Part shown: positions 29,900 through 38,408 of the stretch, piece by piece
How positions within the stretch are numbered: the first letter of the stretch is position 1
Layout: every line of letters starts with the position of its first letter
Assembly (NCBI GenBank): GCA_963728395.1
Contig: CAVSJJ010000004.1
Coordinates: 434,001-498,000 of the forward strand
DNA: 64,000 nt
Origin: CAVSJJ01 sp963728395
Lineage (GTDB): Bacteria > Actinomycetota > Actinomycetes > Actinomycetales > Dermatophilaceae
Direction: 5' to 3'
Made by a program: the position numbers and the translations under genes
Notes under the pieces: generated by a model
Seen by the model: the letters and a program-made list of their open reading frames with translations, nothing else
What the model was told of the DNA's origin: nothing
Databases searched by the model: none

Positions 29900-30613
29900 G
29901 TGACGATGGCCACCACCGGACCGCCCGAGCACCCTCACCGCGACGCCTTCGAGGACCGCGTCGAGGCAATGATGACGGCCGTCAAGCCGCGGCTGCGGGG
30001 CTGGCTCCATGCCGGGATGTCGCCCGTCGCCTTCATCGCCGGGCTGGTCCTCATCGTCCTGTCGCGCAGCCTCGAGGCACGGGTCTCGGCGGCGGTCTTC
30101 ACCGTGACGGCGGTGCTCCTGTTCGGCACGTCCGCCTTCTACCACCGGGGCACCTGGTCCCCCCGGGTCGCCGCCATCCTCAAGCGGTTCGACCACTCGA
30201 ACATCTTCCTCATCATCGCCGGGAGCTACACGCCCTTCGCGCTGATCCTCCCCGACAGCCAGGGCCGGACGATGCTGACGATCGTCTGGTCCGGAGCCGC
30301 GCTGGGGGTGCTCTTCCGGGTGCTGTGGGTCGGGGCACCGCGCTGGCTCTATGTGCCCATCTACGTCGCCCTCGGCTGGGTCGCCGTTTTCTACCTCGGG
30401 CCGTTGGCTCACTACGGCGGGGCGGCGATCCTCACCCTCATCTGCGTCGGCGGGGGCCTCTACACCCTCGGCGCCGTCGTCTACGGCCTCAAGCGGCCGA
30501 ACCCGTCACCGCGCTGGTTCGGGTTCCACGAGATCTTCCACGCACTGACGATCGCGGCATTCATCGTCCACTACATCGCCGCGTCGCTCGCGCTCTACAC
30601 CCACGCCGCGTGA
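29900..30613 (+). CDS. Hemolysin III / PAQR-family membrane protein
   Basis: 237 residues with seven hydrophobic segments. Family motifs: TSAFYHRGTWSP (His in helix 2), FDHSNIFLIIAGSYTPFAL, and the C-terminal FGFHEIFHALTIAAFIVHYIA whose His residues bind metal. In eukaryotes PAQR proteins are hydrolases or receptors; the bacterial role is unclear, possibly membrane-lipid homeostasis. GTG at 29900 or ATG at 29906 may start; the operator leaves little leader either way. Confidence 0.92.
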   Translation: MTMATTGPPEHPHRDAFEDRVEAMMTAVKPRLRGWLHAGMSPVAFIAGLVLIVLSRSLEARVSAAVFTVTAVLLFGTSAFYHRGTWSPRVAAILKRFDHSNIFLIIAGSYTPFALILPDSQGRTMLTIVWSGAALGVLFRVLWVGAPRWLYVPIYVALGWVAVFYLGPLAHYGGAAILTLICVGGGLYTLGAVVYGLKRPNPSPRWFGFHEIFHALTIAAFIVHYIAASLALYTHAA

Positions 30614-30641
30614 ACGGCATACCGGCACGGGGTGGCCGGGC

Positions 30642-30863
30642 TCAGTCCTGCTCGTCGTCGCCGGAGAGGTCCGCGTCGTCCGCCTGGGGTTCGTCCTTGC
30701 CGCGGTGTGCGGCATTCTGCCGGTAGGACATCCGCCGCATCCGGGCGTTCATGTTGTGCATGAGCCCCCAGAGGACGAGGGCGAGGACGAGGAAGCCGAG
30801 GAAGGCGAACCACCCCGGGTCGGTCGCGACGACGGCCGCGGCAGGCACGACGATGCTGGTCAT
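30642..30863 (-). CDS. Small single-pass membrane protein downstream of mca
   Basis: 73 residues: a helix at about 14-36 (DPGWFAFLGFLVLALVLWGLMHNM), then a basic stretch and an acidic tail (ADDADLSGDDEQD). ATG at 30863 overlaps the mca stop (ATGA), so it is expressed with mca. Small membrane proteins after mca occur, as I recall, in relatives; function unknown. Convergent with the hemolysin III gene with a 28-bp gap. Confidence 0.75.
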   Translation of the reverse strand: MTSIVVPAAAVVATDPGWFAFLGFLVLALVLWGLMHNMNARMRRMSYRQNAAHRGKDEPQADDADLSGDDEQD

Positions 30864-31801
30864 GAGTCACGCTCCTTGCGCGCATCGTAGACGTAGGTGA
30901 GCTCCGGCGACGTCGCGAGCGCGTCGGCCTCGGCGACGTCGGTGGGCAGTCCGGCGAAGAGGTCGTCCTCGCCCTCGGCGACGGGGACGACAGACAGGGC
31001 CGCCTCGTAGTCCTCGGTCGGCCACACCCGGGCCTGCACCTCGCGGGTGACCGAGAAGAAGGGGCCGTCGGGGTCGATCTGGGTCGCGTGGGCGAGGAGG
31101 GCGCCGTCGCGGCGCTCGAACCAGTCGCTGCACGGGACCCGGGTCGTGATCCGGCGGTCCGGGCGGTCCTTGAAGCGCTCGAGCATCTCCGCGTAGGGGC
31201 TCTCCTGCCCCATCTCGAGCAGCGCCTCGTGGAAGGCGGTCGTCCGCGCCCGGGTGAAGCCCTGGTTGTAGTAGACCTTCAGTGGCCGCCACGGCTCGCC
31301 GGCGTGCGGGTATGCCGCCGGGTCGCCGGCGGCCTCGAGCGCGGCCATCGACACGTCGTAGGTCATGATGTGGTCCGGGTGCGGGTAGCCGCCCCGCTCG
31401 TCGTACGTCGTCATGACGTGGGGTCGGAACCGCCGGATCTCCCGGACGAGCGCCTCGGCCGTCACCTCCAGCGGCTCGAGGGCGAAGCAGCCGTCCGGCA
31501 GCGGCGGAAGCGGGTCGCCCTCGGGCAGCCCCGAGTCGACGAAGCCGAGCCAGGTCTGGTCGACGCCGAGGATCTCGCGAGCCCGGGCCATCTCGTCGCG
31601 CCGGACCTGGGCCAGGTCGCGACGGACATGGACGTCGTCGGCGAGCTTGGGGTTGAGGATGTCGCCGCGCTCGCCGCCGGTGCACGTGACGACGAGGACC
31701 GGGTGCCCACGGTCGACGTACATCGCCATCGTCGCGGCGCCCTTGCTGGACTCGTCGTCGGGGTGCGCGTGGACGCACATGAGGCGGAGCCGGTCGGACA
31801 C
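30860..31801 (-). CDS. mca: Mycothiol S-conjugate amidase
   Basis: Cleaves mycothiol conjugates of electrophiles for export as mercapturates. 313 residues. N-terminal MCVHAHPDDESSKGAATMAMYV carries the zinc-binding HPDDE of the LmbE/PIG-L fold; TCTGGERGDILNP, TYDERGGYPHPDHIMTYDVS and YYNQGFTRART are Mca-like. GTG at 31801 chosen; the frame is open further upstream with no conserved sequence. Shows that the organism uses mycothiol. MshB is the main alternative but the overall text fits Mca better. Confidence 0.92.
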   Translation of the reverse strand: MSDRLRLMCVHAHPDDESSKGAATMAMYVDRGHPVLVVTCTGGERGDILNPKLADDVHVRRDLAQVRRDEMARAREILGVDQTWLGFVDSGLPEGDPLPPLPDGCFALEPLEVTAEALVREIRRFRPHVMTTYDERGGYPHPDHIMTYDVSMAALEAAGDPAAYPHAGEPWRPLKVYYNQGFTRARTTAFHEALLEMGQESPYAEMLERFKDRPDRRITTRVPCSDWFERRDGALLAHATQIDPDGPFFSVTREVQARVWPTEDYEAALSVVPVAEGEDDLFAGLPTDVAEADALATSPELTYVYDARKERDS

Positions 31802-31874
31802 GACGGACCCTTCGGTGTGGACGGTCGGGCGGACCCCCGACAATGGACGCGCACATCTTCTCATCCGCCCGACC

Positions 31875-32270
31875 ATGGGCCCGCCCCCGAGGACGTCCGG
31901 CATGCCGCTCCCCCGACCCGCACCGGGCACGCTCAAATGGTGGCTCCTCGGCGGCGCCTGGACGGTCGGGGCGCTCATCGTCATCGTCTGGGTGACGGTG
32001 TCACGCGTGCCCCAGCAGGTCAGCCCGCAGGTCACCGGCTACGTCGTCCGGGACGACGCGACGGTCGTCGTCCGCTACGACGTGCGGCGCCCGGCGAACA
32101 CCCCCGTCGAGTGCGTCGTCGCGGCGCTCGACATCCACCACGGTCGGGTCGGCGCGGTGACCGACGAGGTCCCGGCCTCGCCCACCGCAGGCTCGGTCCA
32201 CCGGAGCGTGACGGTGCGCACGAGCGCACCCGCCGTGACCGGCATCGTCCAGTCCTGCACCCGCCGCTGA
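31875..32270 (+). CDS. DUF4307 membrane protein
   Basis: 131 residues. One membrane helix near the N-terminus (WWLLGGAWTVGALIVIVWVTV, about 19-40), then a C-terminal extracellular domain (VTGYVVRDDATVVVRYDVRRPANTPVECVVAALD) matching DUF4307. Divergent from mca, a placement I recall in other actinobacteria. Function unknown. ATG at 31875; a second ATG about 27 nt downstream is possible. Confidence 0.82.
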   Translation: MGPPPRTSGMPLPRPAPGTLKWWLLGGAWTVGALIVIVWVTVSRVPQQVSPQVTGYVVRDDATVVVRYDVRRPANTPVECVVAALDIHHGRVGAVTDEVPASPTAGSVHRSVTVRTSAPAVTGIVQSCTRR

Positions 32271-32492
32271 CCCCGGGCGCCTCCCGGCCCGGCATACCCA
32301 CCTGCCCAGCACGAGGCTGCGGAGGGTTCGGGCCGGAGTGCCGTTTGCTACCCTGGTTCTTTGCACGTGATCGGGTCTGGACCCCGAGAAGCCCCACGAG
32401 ACGGCGACGGGTCCAGGCCCGTCGACGTAACACACCCCTCATCCTTCGGGCGCGGTCGCGCCGTGGGTGGGGCATGAGCAAGGAGAGATGAC

Positions 32493-32981
32493 GTGACCGA
32501 GACCGCCGGTAAGACGACCTACCTGACCCAGGAGGCGTACGACCGTCTGAAGGATGAGCTCGCCGAGCTCTCGGGTCCCGGGCGCACCGACATCGCCAAG
32601 AAGATCGAGGCGGCCCGGTCCGAGGGGGACCTGCGCGAGAACGGTGGCTACCACGCCGCGCGCGAGGAGCAGGGGAAGATGGAGGCCCGCATCCGGCAAC
32701 TCACCCAGTTGCTCGACAACGCGATCATCGGCAAGACCCCCGAGGACGACGGCGTCGTCGAGCCGGGCATGGTTGTCACGGTCGAGATGTTCGGGGACGA
32801 GGAGACCTTCCTGCTCGGCTCCCGCGAGATCGGTGACGTGTCGATGCAGGTCTACAGCGAGGCCTCGCCGATCGGCCGCGCCGTCAACGGTCGCCGGGTC
32901 GGCGAGACGGTGACCTACGAGGCGCCGAACCGCAAGACGGTCGAGGTCACGATCGTCCACACCGCGCCGTTCGGCGGCTGA
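32493..32981 (+). CDS. greA: Transcription elongation factor GreA
   Basis: Rescues backtracked RNA polymerase by stimulating transcript cleavage. 162 residues. N-terminal coiled coil with GDLRENGGYHAAREEQGKMEARI; the tip acidic pair lies in SEGDLREN. The C-terminal FKBP-like domain is VVTVEMFGDEETFLLGSRE..EASPIGRAVNGRRVGETVTY. GTG at 32493 after AAGGAGA. The 222-bp spacer upstream holds one GGCATAC (32291) and a possible -10 TACCCT near 32350. Confidence 0.96.
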   Translation: MTETAGKTTYLTQEAYDRLKDELAELSGPGRTDIAKKIEAARSEGDLRENGGYHAAREEQGKMEARIRQLTQLLDNAIIGKTPEDDGVVEPGMVVTVEMFGDEETFLLGSREIGDVSMQVYSEASPIGRAVNGRRVGETVTYEAPNRKTVEVTIVHTAPFGG

Positions 32982-33003
32982 GCGCCCCCACCCGATCCAC
33001 ATC

Positions 33004-33035
33004 GGCGGCGGCATCCCGGACGGGGTGCCGCCGCC
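33004..33035. terminator. Bidirectional hairpin between greA and the convergent receptor gene
   Basis: Arms GGCGGCGGCA (33004-33013) and TGCCGCCGCC (33026-33035), with CCC/GGG pairing inside. It lies 23 bp after greA and 15 bp after the end of the convergent gene. No T-tract, as is common in actinobacterial terminators. Confidence 0.75.
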
Positions 33036-33049
33036 GTCGATCCGCACAG

Positions 33050-33859
33050 TCAGCCCAGGTCCGCGAGGGTTCGGCCGAGGACGTCGTATGCCGTGACGAG
33101 CGAGGGCCCGTACCAGGTCAGCAGCCGGCCGCTCACCTGCCTGGTGGGCACGGCGTGGAACGCCTCCGGCCCGTCCTGCGCCGTGAAGGCGTAGGGCTCG
33201 TCCGGCAGCAGCACGGCGTCCGGGCCGCCGGCGCTCGCGCGACGGTCCAGATCGGCGAGGTCGACGGGCGGGTAGCGCCCCTGGCCCGGGCCGCTCCAGA
33301 CCTCGAAGCCGAGTCGCGAGAGGACGTCGGCGGCGAACGTCGGCCGGCCGACGAGCAGCCACGGATCGCGCCACACGGCCACCGCGACCGCCGCGCGCGC
33401 CGCCGGCGACCCGTGCCCGGTGCCGGTCCAGCGCCGCTCGGCCTCGGTCAGCCAGGCCGGCTCGGCCCAGCCGCATGCCTGAACGAGCAGTCGCCGCATC
33501 GACGCGAGCGCACCGGGGACGGTCTCGATGTCGGTCACCCAGACCGCGAGGCCCCGCTCCCGCAGGCGGCGCACGTCGAGCTCGCGGTTCTCCTCCTTGT
33601 TCGCGATGACGACGTCGGGCCGAAGGTCGGCGATCGACGCGACGTCCGGGTTCTTCGTCCCGCGGACCCGGACGACCTCGAGGTCGCCCGGATGCGCGCA
33701 GAAGTCGGTCGCGCCCACGAGGACACCCGGAGCCGTCGCGGCCACCGACTCCGTCAGCGACGGCACGAGCGAGACGGCTCGGGTCACCCGCTCGGGCAGC
33801 CGCACGGCATACCCGAGGTCGTCACGCAGCTCACGCACCCCGCGCCCGGCTCGGCGCAC
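33050..33859 (-). CDS. Helical-backbone metal/cobalamin receptor-like protein, apparently cytoplasmic
   Basis: 269 residues of BtuF-type fold: RVVSLVPSLTES-like start (RAVSLVPSLTESVAATAPG), VGATDFCAHP, VRGTKNPDVASIADLRPDVVIANKEENR, then a C-terminal domain with DVLSRLGFEVWSG and PDAVLLPDEPYAF. No signal peptide or lipobox is visible and no ABC permease or ATPase is adjacent. A role in corrinoid uptake or as a stand-alone binding protein is therefore open. GTG at 33859 sits 5 nt after the SDR stop; a later GTG at 33838 is possible. Confidence 0.78.
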   Translation of the reverse strand: MRRAGRGVRELRDDLGYAVRLPERVTRAVSLVPSLTESVAATAPGVLVGATDFCAHPGDLEVVRVRGTKNPDVASIADLRPDVVIANKEENRELDVRRLRERGLAVWVTDIETVPGALASMRRLLVQACGWAEPAWLTEAERRWTGTGHGSPAARAAVAVAVWRDPWLLVGRPTFAADVLSRLGFEVWSGPGQGRYPPVDLADLDRRASAGGPDAVLLPDEPYAFTAQDGPEAFHAVPTRQVSGRLLTWYGPSLVTAYDVLGRTLADLG

Positions 33860-33864
33860 CCGAC

Positions 33865-34626
33865 TCAGCGCGGCGCCATCCGCAGCGCGCCGTCCATCCG
33901 GATGACCTCGCCGTTGAGGTAATCGTGCCCGATGATCGCGAGCGCGAGCTGGGCGTACTCCTCGGGTCGGGCGAGCCGGTGCGGGAACGGCACCCCCGCG
34001 GCGAGGCCGGCGCGGAACTCGTCGGACACGGTCGAGAGCATCGGGGTGTCGACGATGCCCGGGGCGATCGTCATGACCCGGATGCCGTACTGCGCGAGGT
34101 CGCGGGCCGCCGGCAGGGTGAGCCCGACGATGCCGCCCTTGGACGAGCTGTATGCCGCCTGGCCCACCTGGCCGTCGAAGGCCGCGATGCTCGCGGTGTT
34201 GACGATGACCCCGCGCTGGCCGCCCTCGTCCGGCTCGGTCTGTGCGATCGCCTCGGCCGCGACGGCGAGGACGGTGAACGTGCCGACGAGGTTGACCTCG
34301 ATGACCGTCCGGTACAGCCCGAGGTCGTGCACGCCCTTCTTGCCGAGGACGCGCGACGAGGAACCGATGCCGGCGCAGTTGACGACGGCGCGCAACGGGT
34401 ACGCCGCGTCGGTGCTCGCCCGCGCGACCGCCGCCCGGACCTGCTCCTCGTCGGTGACGTCGGTCTCGACGTAGGTGATGTCCGCGAGGGCGGGCGCCGT
34501 CTCGATCGCCGCGCCGAGGTCGAGGGTGAAGACCCGCGCGCCGGACGCGGCGAGGGCGGCGGCGGTGGCCCCACCGAGGCCCGAGGCTCCGCCGGTGACG
34601 ATGGCCGAGGTGTGTGTGAGCTCCAT
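33865..34626 (-). CDS. Short-chain dehydrogenase, 3-hydroxyacyl-CoA dehydrogenase (HSD17B10)-like
   Basis: 253 residues. Rossmann TGGASGLGGATAAALA, NAD-type Asp in FTLDLGAAIE, NCAG motif, catalytic Ser in NTASIAAFDGQVGQAAYSSSKGG with YxxxK, and PGIVDTPML. Overall it resembles type II 3-hydroxyacyl-CoA dehydrogenases acting in fatty or branched-chain acid breakdown. ATG at 34626. Its position near the acyl-CoA mutase gene may be coincidental. Confidence 0.88.
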   Translation of the reverse strand: MELTHTSAIVTGGASGLGGATAAALAASGARVFTLDLGAAIETAPALADITYVETDVTDEEQVRAAVARASTDAAYPLRAVVNCAGIGSSSRVLGKKGVHDLGLYRTVIEVNLVGTFTVLAVAAEAIAQTEPDEGGQRGVIVNTASIAAFDGQVGQAAYSSSKGGIVGLTLPAARDLAQYGIRVMTIAPGIVDTPMLSTVSDEFRAGLAAGVPFPHRLARPEEYAQLALAIIGHDYLNGEVIRMDGALRMAPR

Positions 34627-34728
34627 GTCTCGCATCCTGTCACGGCTCCCGTCACCGGGTCCGGGTCGGGGAACGCGGCGTCGCCCCGTTGCACGAGGCC
34701 GGCCAGGCGGCGGCTCCCGCTCGATCCG

Positions 34729-34778
34729 CCGAAATCTCATCGCAGCCCTGATGCAGCGACGTCACGATGAGATTTCGG
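34729..34778. repeat. 50-bp imperfect palindrome, copy A
   Basis: Starts CCGAAATCTCATCGC and ends CGATGAGATTTCGG, so its ends pair over about 13 bp; the centre holds CCCTGATGCA. The reverse complement of copy B (38310-38359) matches it at about 42 of 50 positions. It lies in the 312-bp spacer between the SDR gene and the plus-strand membrane-protein gene. Confidence 0.8.
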
Positions 34779-34813
34779 CGAGTCGACGGCGGTCCGGGTC
34801 TGCGGCGTGGTGG

Positions 34814-34834
34814 CCCGTGTCCCGTGTCCCGTGT
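34814..34834. repeat. Three tandem CCCGTGT heptamers
   Basis: CCCGTGT is repeated three times without interruption (34814-34834) and followed by CCCGTC. It lies about 100 bp before the membrane-protein gene. A short slippage-prone tract; no function is evident. Confidence 0.7.
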
Positions 34835-34938
34835 CCCGTCCCGAAGTGGGGACACCGGCCCCATGCGCCTGGGACAGGTCCGCAGCCACGGTGACGGCAT
34901 CGGGCACCACCCAGGGGCCCCGACCGTCAGGAGAACCC

Positions 34939-35658
34939 ATGTCCGTCGCTCTCGAGGTCACGCCGTCGACGTCCGGTGAGTACCCCATCGCGGCCCGCGC
35001 CCGCCTGCTCGCCGCGGCCACGTTCGTCGCCGGTGGCCTGCTCCAGCTCCTCGCCTTCCTCCTCGAACCGGGCGACCAGGAGGGCGCCGCGCGGGTTGCG
35101 TGGTGGCTCGCCCATCCGGGGCGCATCGAACTGTCCCAGACCGCGGGACTGCTGTCCGTCGCCGGCCTGGTGGGGACGTTCTGGTTCGCCTATCCCCTGC
35201 TTCGCGCCGGGTCGCGTCGGGTCGCAGCGGTCGCGGTGGCAGCCCTGTTGACCGCGATGGTCGGGCTGGCTGCGGTCCAGGGCATCGAGCTCGCCGCATA
35301 CTGGTCCGCCTCCGGCGGCCACCCGGATGCGGCGGTGACGATCCTCGGCGTCGCCGACCCAGGGATCGCCGGAATAGTCGGGTTCGTCATGTTCCTCCCG
35401 ATGGCCGTCGTGGGGAACGTGCTCGCAGCGATCGCCATGTGGCGCTCCCGCTTCGTTCCCCGGCTCACCCCCCTGGTGGTCGTGGCCTTCAGCGTCCTCG
35501 ACTTCGGCGCCGGGCTGGGGGTTCTCTCGCACGCCGTCAACCTCGTCACCGGCCTGCTGCTGGCGTGGTCCGTCCTCACCCGTTATGCGCGCAGCACGCC
35601 GGCCGGGCGGACGTCCCCGGAGGTCGCCCCCTCGACGGCGTCGGCGGGAGCACAATGA
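34939..35658 (+). CDS. Multi-pass membrane protein upstream of a two-component system
   Basis: 239 residues with about six hydrophobic helices (for example LLAAATFVAGGLLQLLAFLL, TAGLLSVAGLVGTFWFAYPLL, VAAVAVAALLTAMVGLAAVQ, VGFVMFLPMAVVGNVLAAIAMW). No recognised domain. ATG at 34939 after CAGGAGAAC. Its stop overlaps the histidine kinase start (ATGA), so it is probably a co-expressed membrane partner or sensor accessory. Confidence 0.8.
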   Translation: MSVALEVTPSTSGEYPIAARARLLAAATFVAGGLLQLLAFLLEPGDQEGAARVAWWLAHPGRIELSQTAGLLSVAGLVGTFWFAYPLLRAGSRRVAAVAVAALLTAMVGLAAVQGIELAAYWSASGGHPDAAVTILGVADPGIAGIVGFVMFLPMAVVGNVLAAIAMWRSRFVPRLTPLVVVAFSVLDFGAGLGVLSHAVNLVTGLLLAWSVLTRYARSTPAGRTSPEVAPSTASAGAQ

Positions 35659-37649
35659 CGCCCAACATGGGCATCACACGGGCACGCGTGACCCCCGCCG
35701 CCGTCGCGGGGGCCACCGTGCTGCTCGTGGTCACCTCCGCCGTGCTCGCGGCCCGGACCCCCGGCGGGGTCGGCGAGGCCGTCGCCGGGCACGCCGCCGA
35801 CACGTGGCTCGCCGGCGCGGCGTTCGGCGTCATCGGCGCCCTCCTCCTGCGGGATGCCCCGGGCAACCGACTCGGGCCGGCCATGGCCGGTGCCGGGCTG
35901 CTGGCCTCTCTCGCCTCCCTCGGGGCGGAGGTCGCCGCCAGCCCCGACAGCCGGTTCGCGACGCTCGGGGCGTGGGCGGCAGCGGTGCTCTGGCTGCCGG
36001 CATTCGTCGGCCTCACCGTGTTGGTGCCCCTGTGGTTTCCCGACGGGCAGCTGCCCTCGCCGGGATGGCGATGGCCGGCCCGGATCGGCATCGGCTCGGC
36101 GGTGGCCGCGCTCGTACTGCTGGTCACCACTCAGGCCGTCGTCGACGACGCCACTCCCACTGCCGTCCGCAACCCGCTCGACCTGCCCGTCCCCGACGGG
36201 CCACAGCTGGTGGTGGCGACGGCGTGCTTCGTCGTCGCGGTCGGGGTGGGGCTCGCCGCAGCGGTCGGGATTCTGGTGCGGATGCGACGGGTGGACACCG
36301 ACGAGCGTGGCCGGTATGCCTGGTTCGCCACGGCCATCCTGCTCGGCCTGCTGACGACCCTCCCCCTACCGGCTGCCCTGGCGTTCGTGGTGAACCTGGC
36401 CTCCTTCGCCGCCCTGGGCGTCGGGATCGTCCGCCACCGACTGTTCGACATCGAGCCCGTGCTCTCCCGGGCGCTGGTCTACCTCGTCCTCAGCCTCGTC
36501 GTCCTGGCCGCCTACCTCGGCACGTCCGTCGTCCTCGGACGGTCCGCGGGACCCGGGGTCCTCCCCGCGGTGGTGGCCAGCGTGGCAGCGGTCCTCCTGG
36601 CCCAGGTGCAGGGGTGGCTGCACGTGCGGGTCCGCCGCGTGCTCTACGGGGACCGGGACGACCCGGCCCGCGCCCTTGACCGGCTCGGACGGCGCCTCGC
36701 CGATGCGGTGAGCGCGGACGAGGTGCTCCCGCTGACGGTCGGCGCCGTGCGCGGGTCGCTTCGGCTGCCGTTCGTGGAGATCGAGCTGGCTGGTGAGCAC
36801 GACGCGGCATACCGGTCCGGTCGTCCCGCCGATCGCACCGTGGTCATCCCGCTCGTTCACGCCGGCGAGGAGGTGGGCACCCTGCGGGTCGCACCCCGTT
36901 CCGGCGAGCGAGACCTGTCCCAGCGCGACCGACGGACGTTGACCCGGTTCGCCCGGCACGTCGCCGTGGCGGCACACGGGGTCGGCGCCAACCGTGCCCT
37001 GCAGCGCTCCCGCGAGCAGCTCGTCGCCGCACGAGAGCGCGAGCGCGCCCGCATCCACCGGGACCTGCACGACGGACTCGGGCCGGCCCTGGCCGGGATC
37101 ACCCTGGGGCTGGAGACCGCGACCCGCGCCGCCGCACGCGACGGTTCGGGTGCGGCCCCCCTGTTGGAGGAGCTGCACCATGACACCGCCGCGTGCGTGG
37201 ACGACGTGCGCCGCATCGTCGCCGACCTGCGGCCGCCGGCCCTCGAAGCCGGGCTCCTGACCGCGCTGCGTCGCCAGGCCGACCTGCTCTCGGCGAGCAC
37301 CGGGGGCACCCTCCGGATCGAGGTGTGGTCGGGACAGACCCCCGAGCTGCCGCAGCTCGACCTGCCACCCGCGGTGGAGGTGGCCGCGTACCGCATCGCC
37401 AGCGAGGCGATGACCAACGCCGCGCGGCACGCCGGTGCCTCGACGGTGCGTGTCGACATCGAGCACAGCGACGACATCGTCATCCGCGTGGTGGACGACG
37501 GCTGCGGTACGCCACCCGCGCGTCTCGGCAGTGGACTCCGGTCGATGCGCGAGCGCGCCGAGGAGCTCGGCGGCACCATCGACCTGCGCTTCGACATCGG
37601 CACCGGGACCACCGTGTGCGCGCGGATGCCCATGGCGGTCCTCCCGTGA
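35655..37649 (+). CDS. Membrane sensor histidine kinase, NarL-type (HisKA_3)
   Basis: 664 residues. About eight N-terminal membrane helices (to about 320), then a GAF-like linker region (RLADAVSADEVLPLTVGAVRGSL..), then HisKA_3 with RERERARIHRDLHDGLGPALAGITLGLE, whose His is the phosphoacceptor (about residue 465). HATPase_c follows with YRIASEAMTNAARHAGAS and DDGCGTP..GSGLRSMRERAEELGG. Overlaps its neighbours at both ends (ATGA, GTGA), so it forms one unit with the membrane protein and the response regulator. The signal sensed is unknown. Confidence 0.92.
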   Translation: MTPNMGITRARVTPAAVAGATVLLVVTSAVLAARTPGGVGEAVAGHAADTWLAGAAFGVIGALLLRDAPGNRLGPAMAGAGLLASLASLGAEVAASPDSRFATLGAWAAAVLWLPAFVGLTVLVPLWFPDGQLPSPGWRWPARIGIGSAVAALVLLVTTQAVVDDATPTAVRNPLDLPVPDGPQLVVATACFVVAVGVGLAAAVGILVRMRRVDTDERGRYAWFATAILLGLLTTLPLPAALAFVVNLASFAALGVGIVRHRLFDIEPVLSRALVYLVLSLVVLAAYLGTSVVLGRSAGPGVLPAVVASVAAVLLAQVQGWLHVRVRRVLYGDRDDPARALDRLGRRLADAVSADEVLPLTVGAVRGSLRLPFVEIELAGEHDAAYRSGRPADRTVVIPLVHAGEEVGTLRVAPRSGERDLSQRDRRTLTRFARHVAVAAHGVGANRALQRSREQLVAARERERARIHRDLHDGLGPALAGITLGLETATRAAARDGSGAAPLLEELHHDTAACVDDVRRIVADLRPPALEAGLLTALRRQADLLSASTGGTLRIEVWSGQTPELPQLDLPPAVEVAAYRIASEAMTNAARHAGASTVRVDIEHSDDIVIRVVDDGCGTPPARLGSGLRSMRERAEELGGTIDLRFDIGTGTTVCARMPMAVLP

Positions 37650-38305
37650 TCCGGGTCCTCGTCGTCGACGACCACCCCGTCTTCCGCCGCGGGCTCTGCG
37701 GCGTCCTGGCGGAGGACCCCGACGTCGCCGTCGTCGGTGAGGCCGCGGACACGGCCGGGGCCATCGAGGCGGTCGGGAGGGAGAGGCCCGACGTGGTCCT
37801 CATGGACCTCGACCTGCCCGGCGGGGGCGGCATCCTCGCCACCCGGGAGCTCCTCGTCGGCGCCCCCGACACCGCCGTCCTCGTCCTGACCATGGCCACC
37901 GACGACCAGTCGGCGCACGCCGCTCTGGCCGCCGGCGCACGCGGCTACCTCGTCAAGGGCGCCTCCGGCGAACGCATCCTCCGATCGGTCCGGGCAGTGG
38001 CCGCCGGTGACACCGTCCTCGGGGAGGACGTGGCCGGGGGGCTCCTGGCGACGATCACCCAAGAGCGCACCCAGGGCAGGCGAGGCATCCTCCCCGTCCT
38101 CACCGACCGGGAGGAGGAGGTGCTCGACCTGGTCGCCCGGGGCTGGTCGAACGCCGAGATCACCCGGCGACTGGTCGTCTCGGAGAAGACGACCCGCAAC
38201 CACGTCTCCAACATCCTCACCAAGCTCGATGTGCCCGACCGGGCGCATGCCATCGTCCTGGCTCGAGAGGCAGGGCTCGGCGCGGACCCGCTTCCGGAGC
38301 GCTGA
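37646..38305 (+). CDS. NarL/LuxR-family response regulator
   Basis: 219 residues. Receiver domain VIRVLVVDDHPVFRRGL with phosphoacceptor Asp in VVLMDLDLPGG; Thr/Lys positions in VLTMATDD and GYLVKG. C-terminal LuxR HTH LTDREEEVLDLVARGWSNAEITRRLVVSEKTTRNHVSNILTKL. GTG at 37646 overlaps the kinase stop. Partner of the preceding kinase. Confidence 0.95.
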   Translation: MIRVLVVDDHPVFRRGLCGVLAEDPDVAVVGEAADTAGAIEAVGRERPDVVLMDLDLPGGGGILATRELLVGAPDTAVLVLTMATDDQSAHAALAAGARGYLVKGASGERILRSVRAVAAGDTVLGEDVAGGLLATITQERTQGRRGILPVLTDREEEVLDLVARGWSNAEITRRLVVSEKTTRNHVSNILTKLDVPDRAHAIVLAREAGLGADPLPER

Positions 38306-38309
38306 CCCG

Positions 38310-38359
38310 CCGACATCTCATCGCGACGCGGTTGCATCAGGGTTCCGATGCGATTTCGG
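38310..38359. repeat. 50-bp imperfect palindrome, copy B (inverted relative to A)
   Basis: Begins 4 nt after the response-regulator stop. Contains CCGACATCTCATCGCG at the left end, TGCATCAGGG in the centre and GATGCGATTTCGG at the right end. Its reverse complement matches copy A (34729-34778). With copy A it brackets the three-gene membrane protein/kinase/regulator unit. It could also act as a hairpin terminator between convergent genes. Confidence 0.8.
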
Positions 38360-38408
38360 GGTTTCGAGCCGGTGTCTCCAGCGCGGCCGAGCGGGAGGGG
38401 AGGCGACG

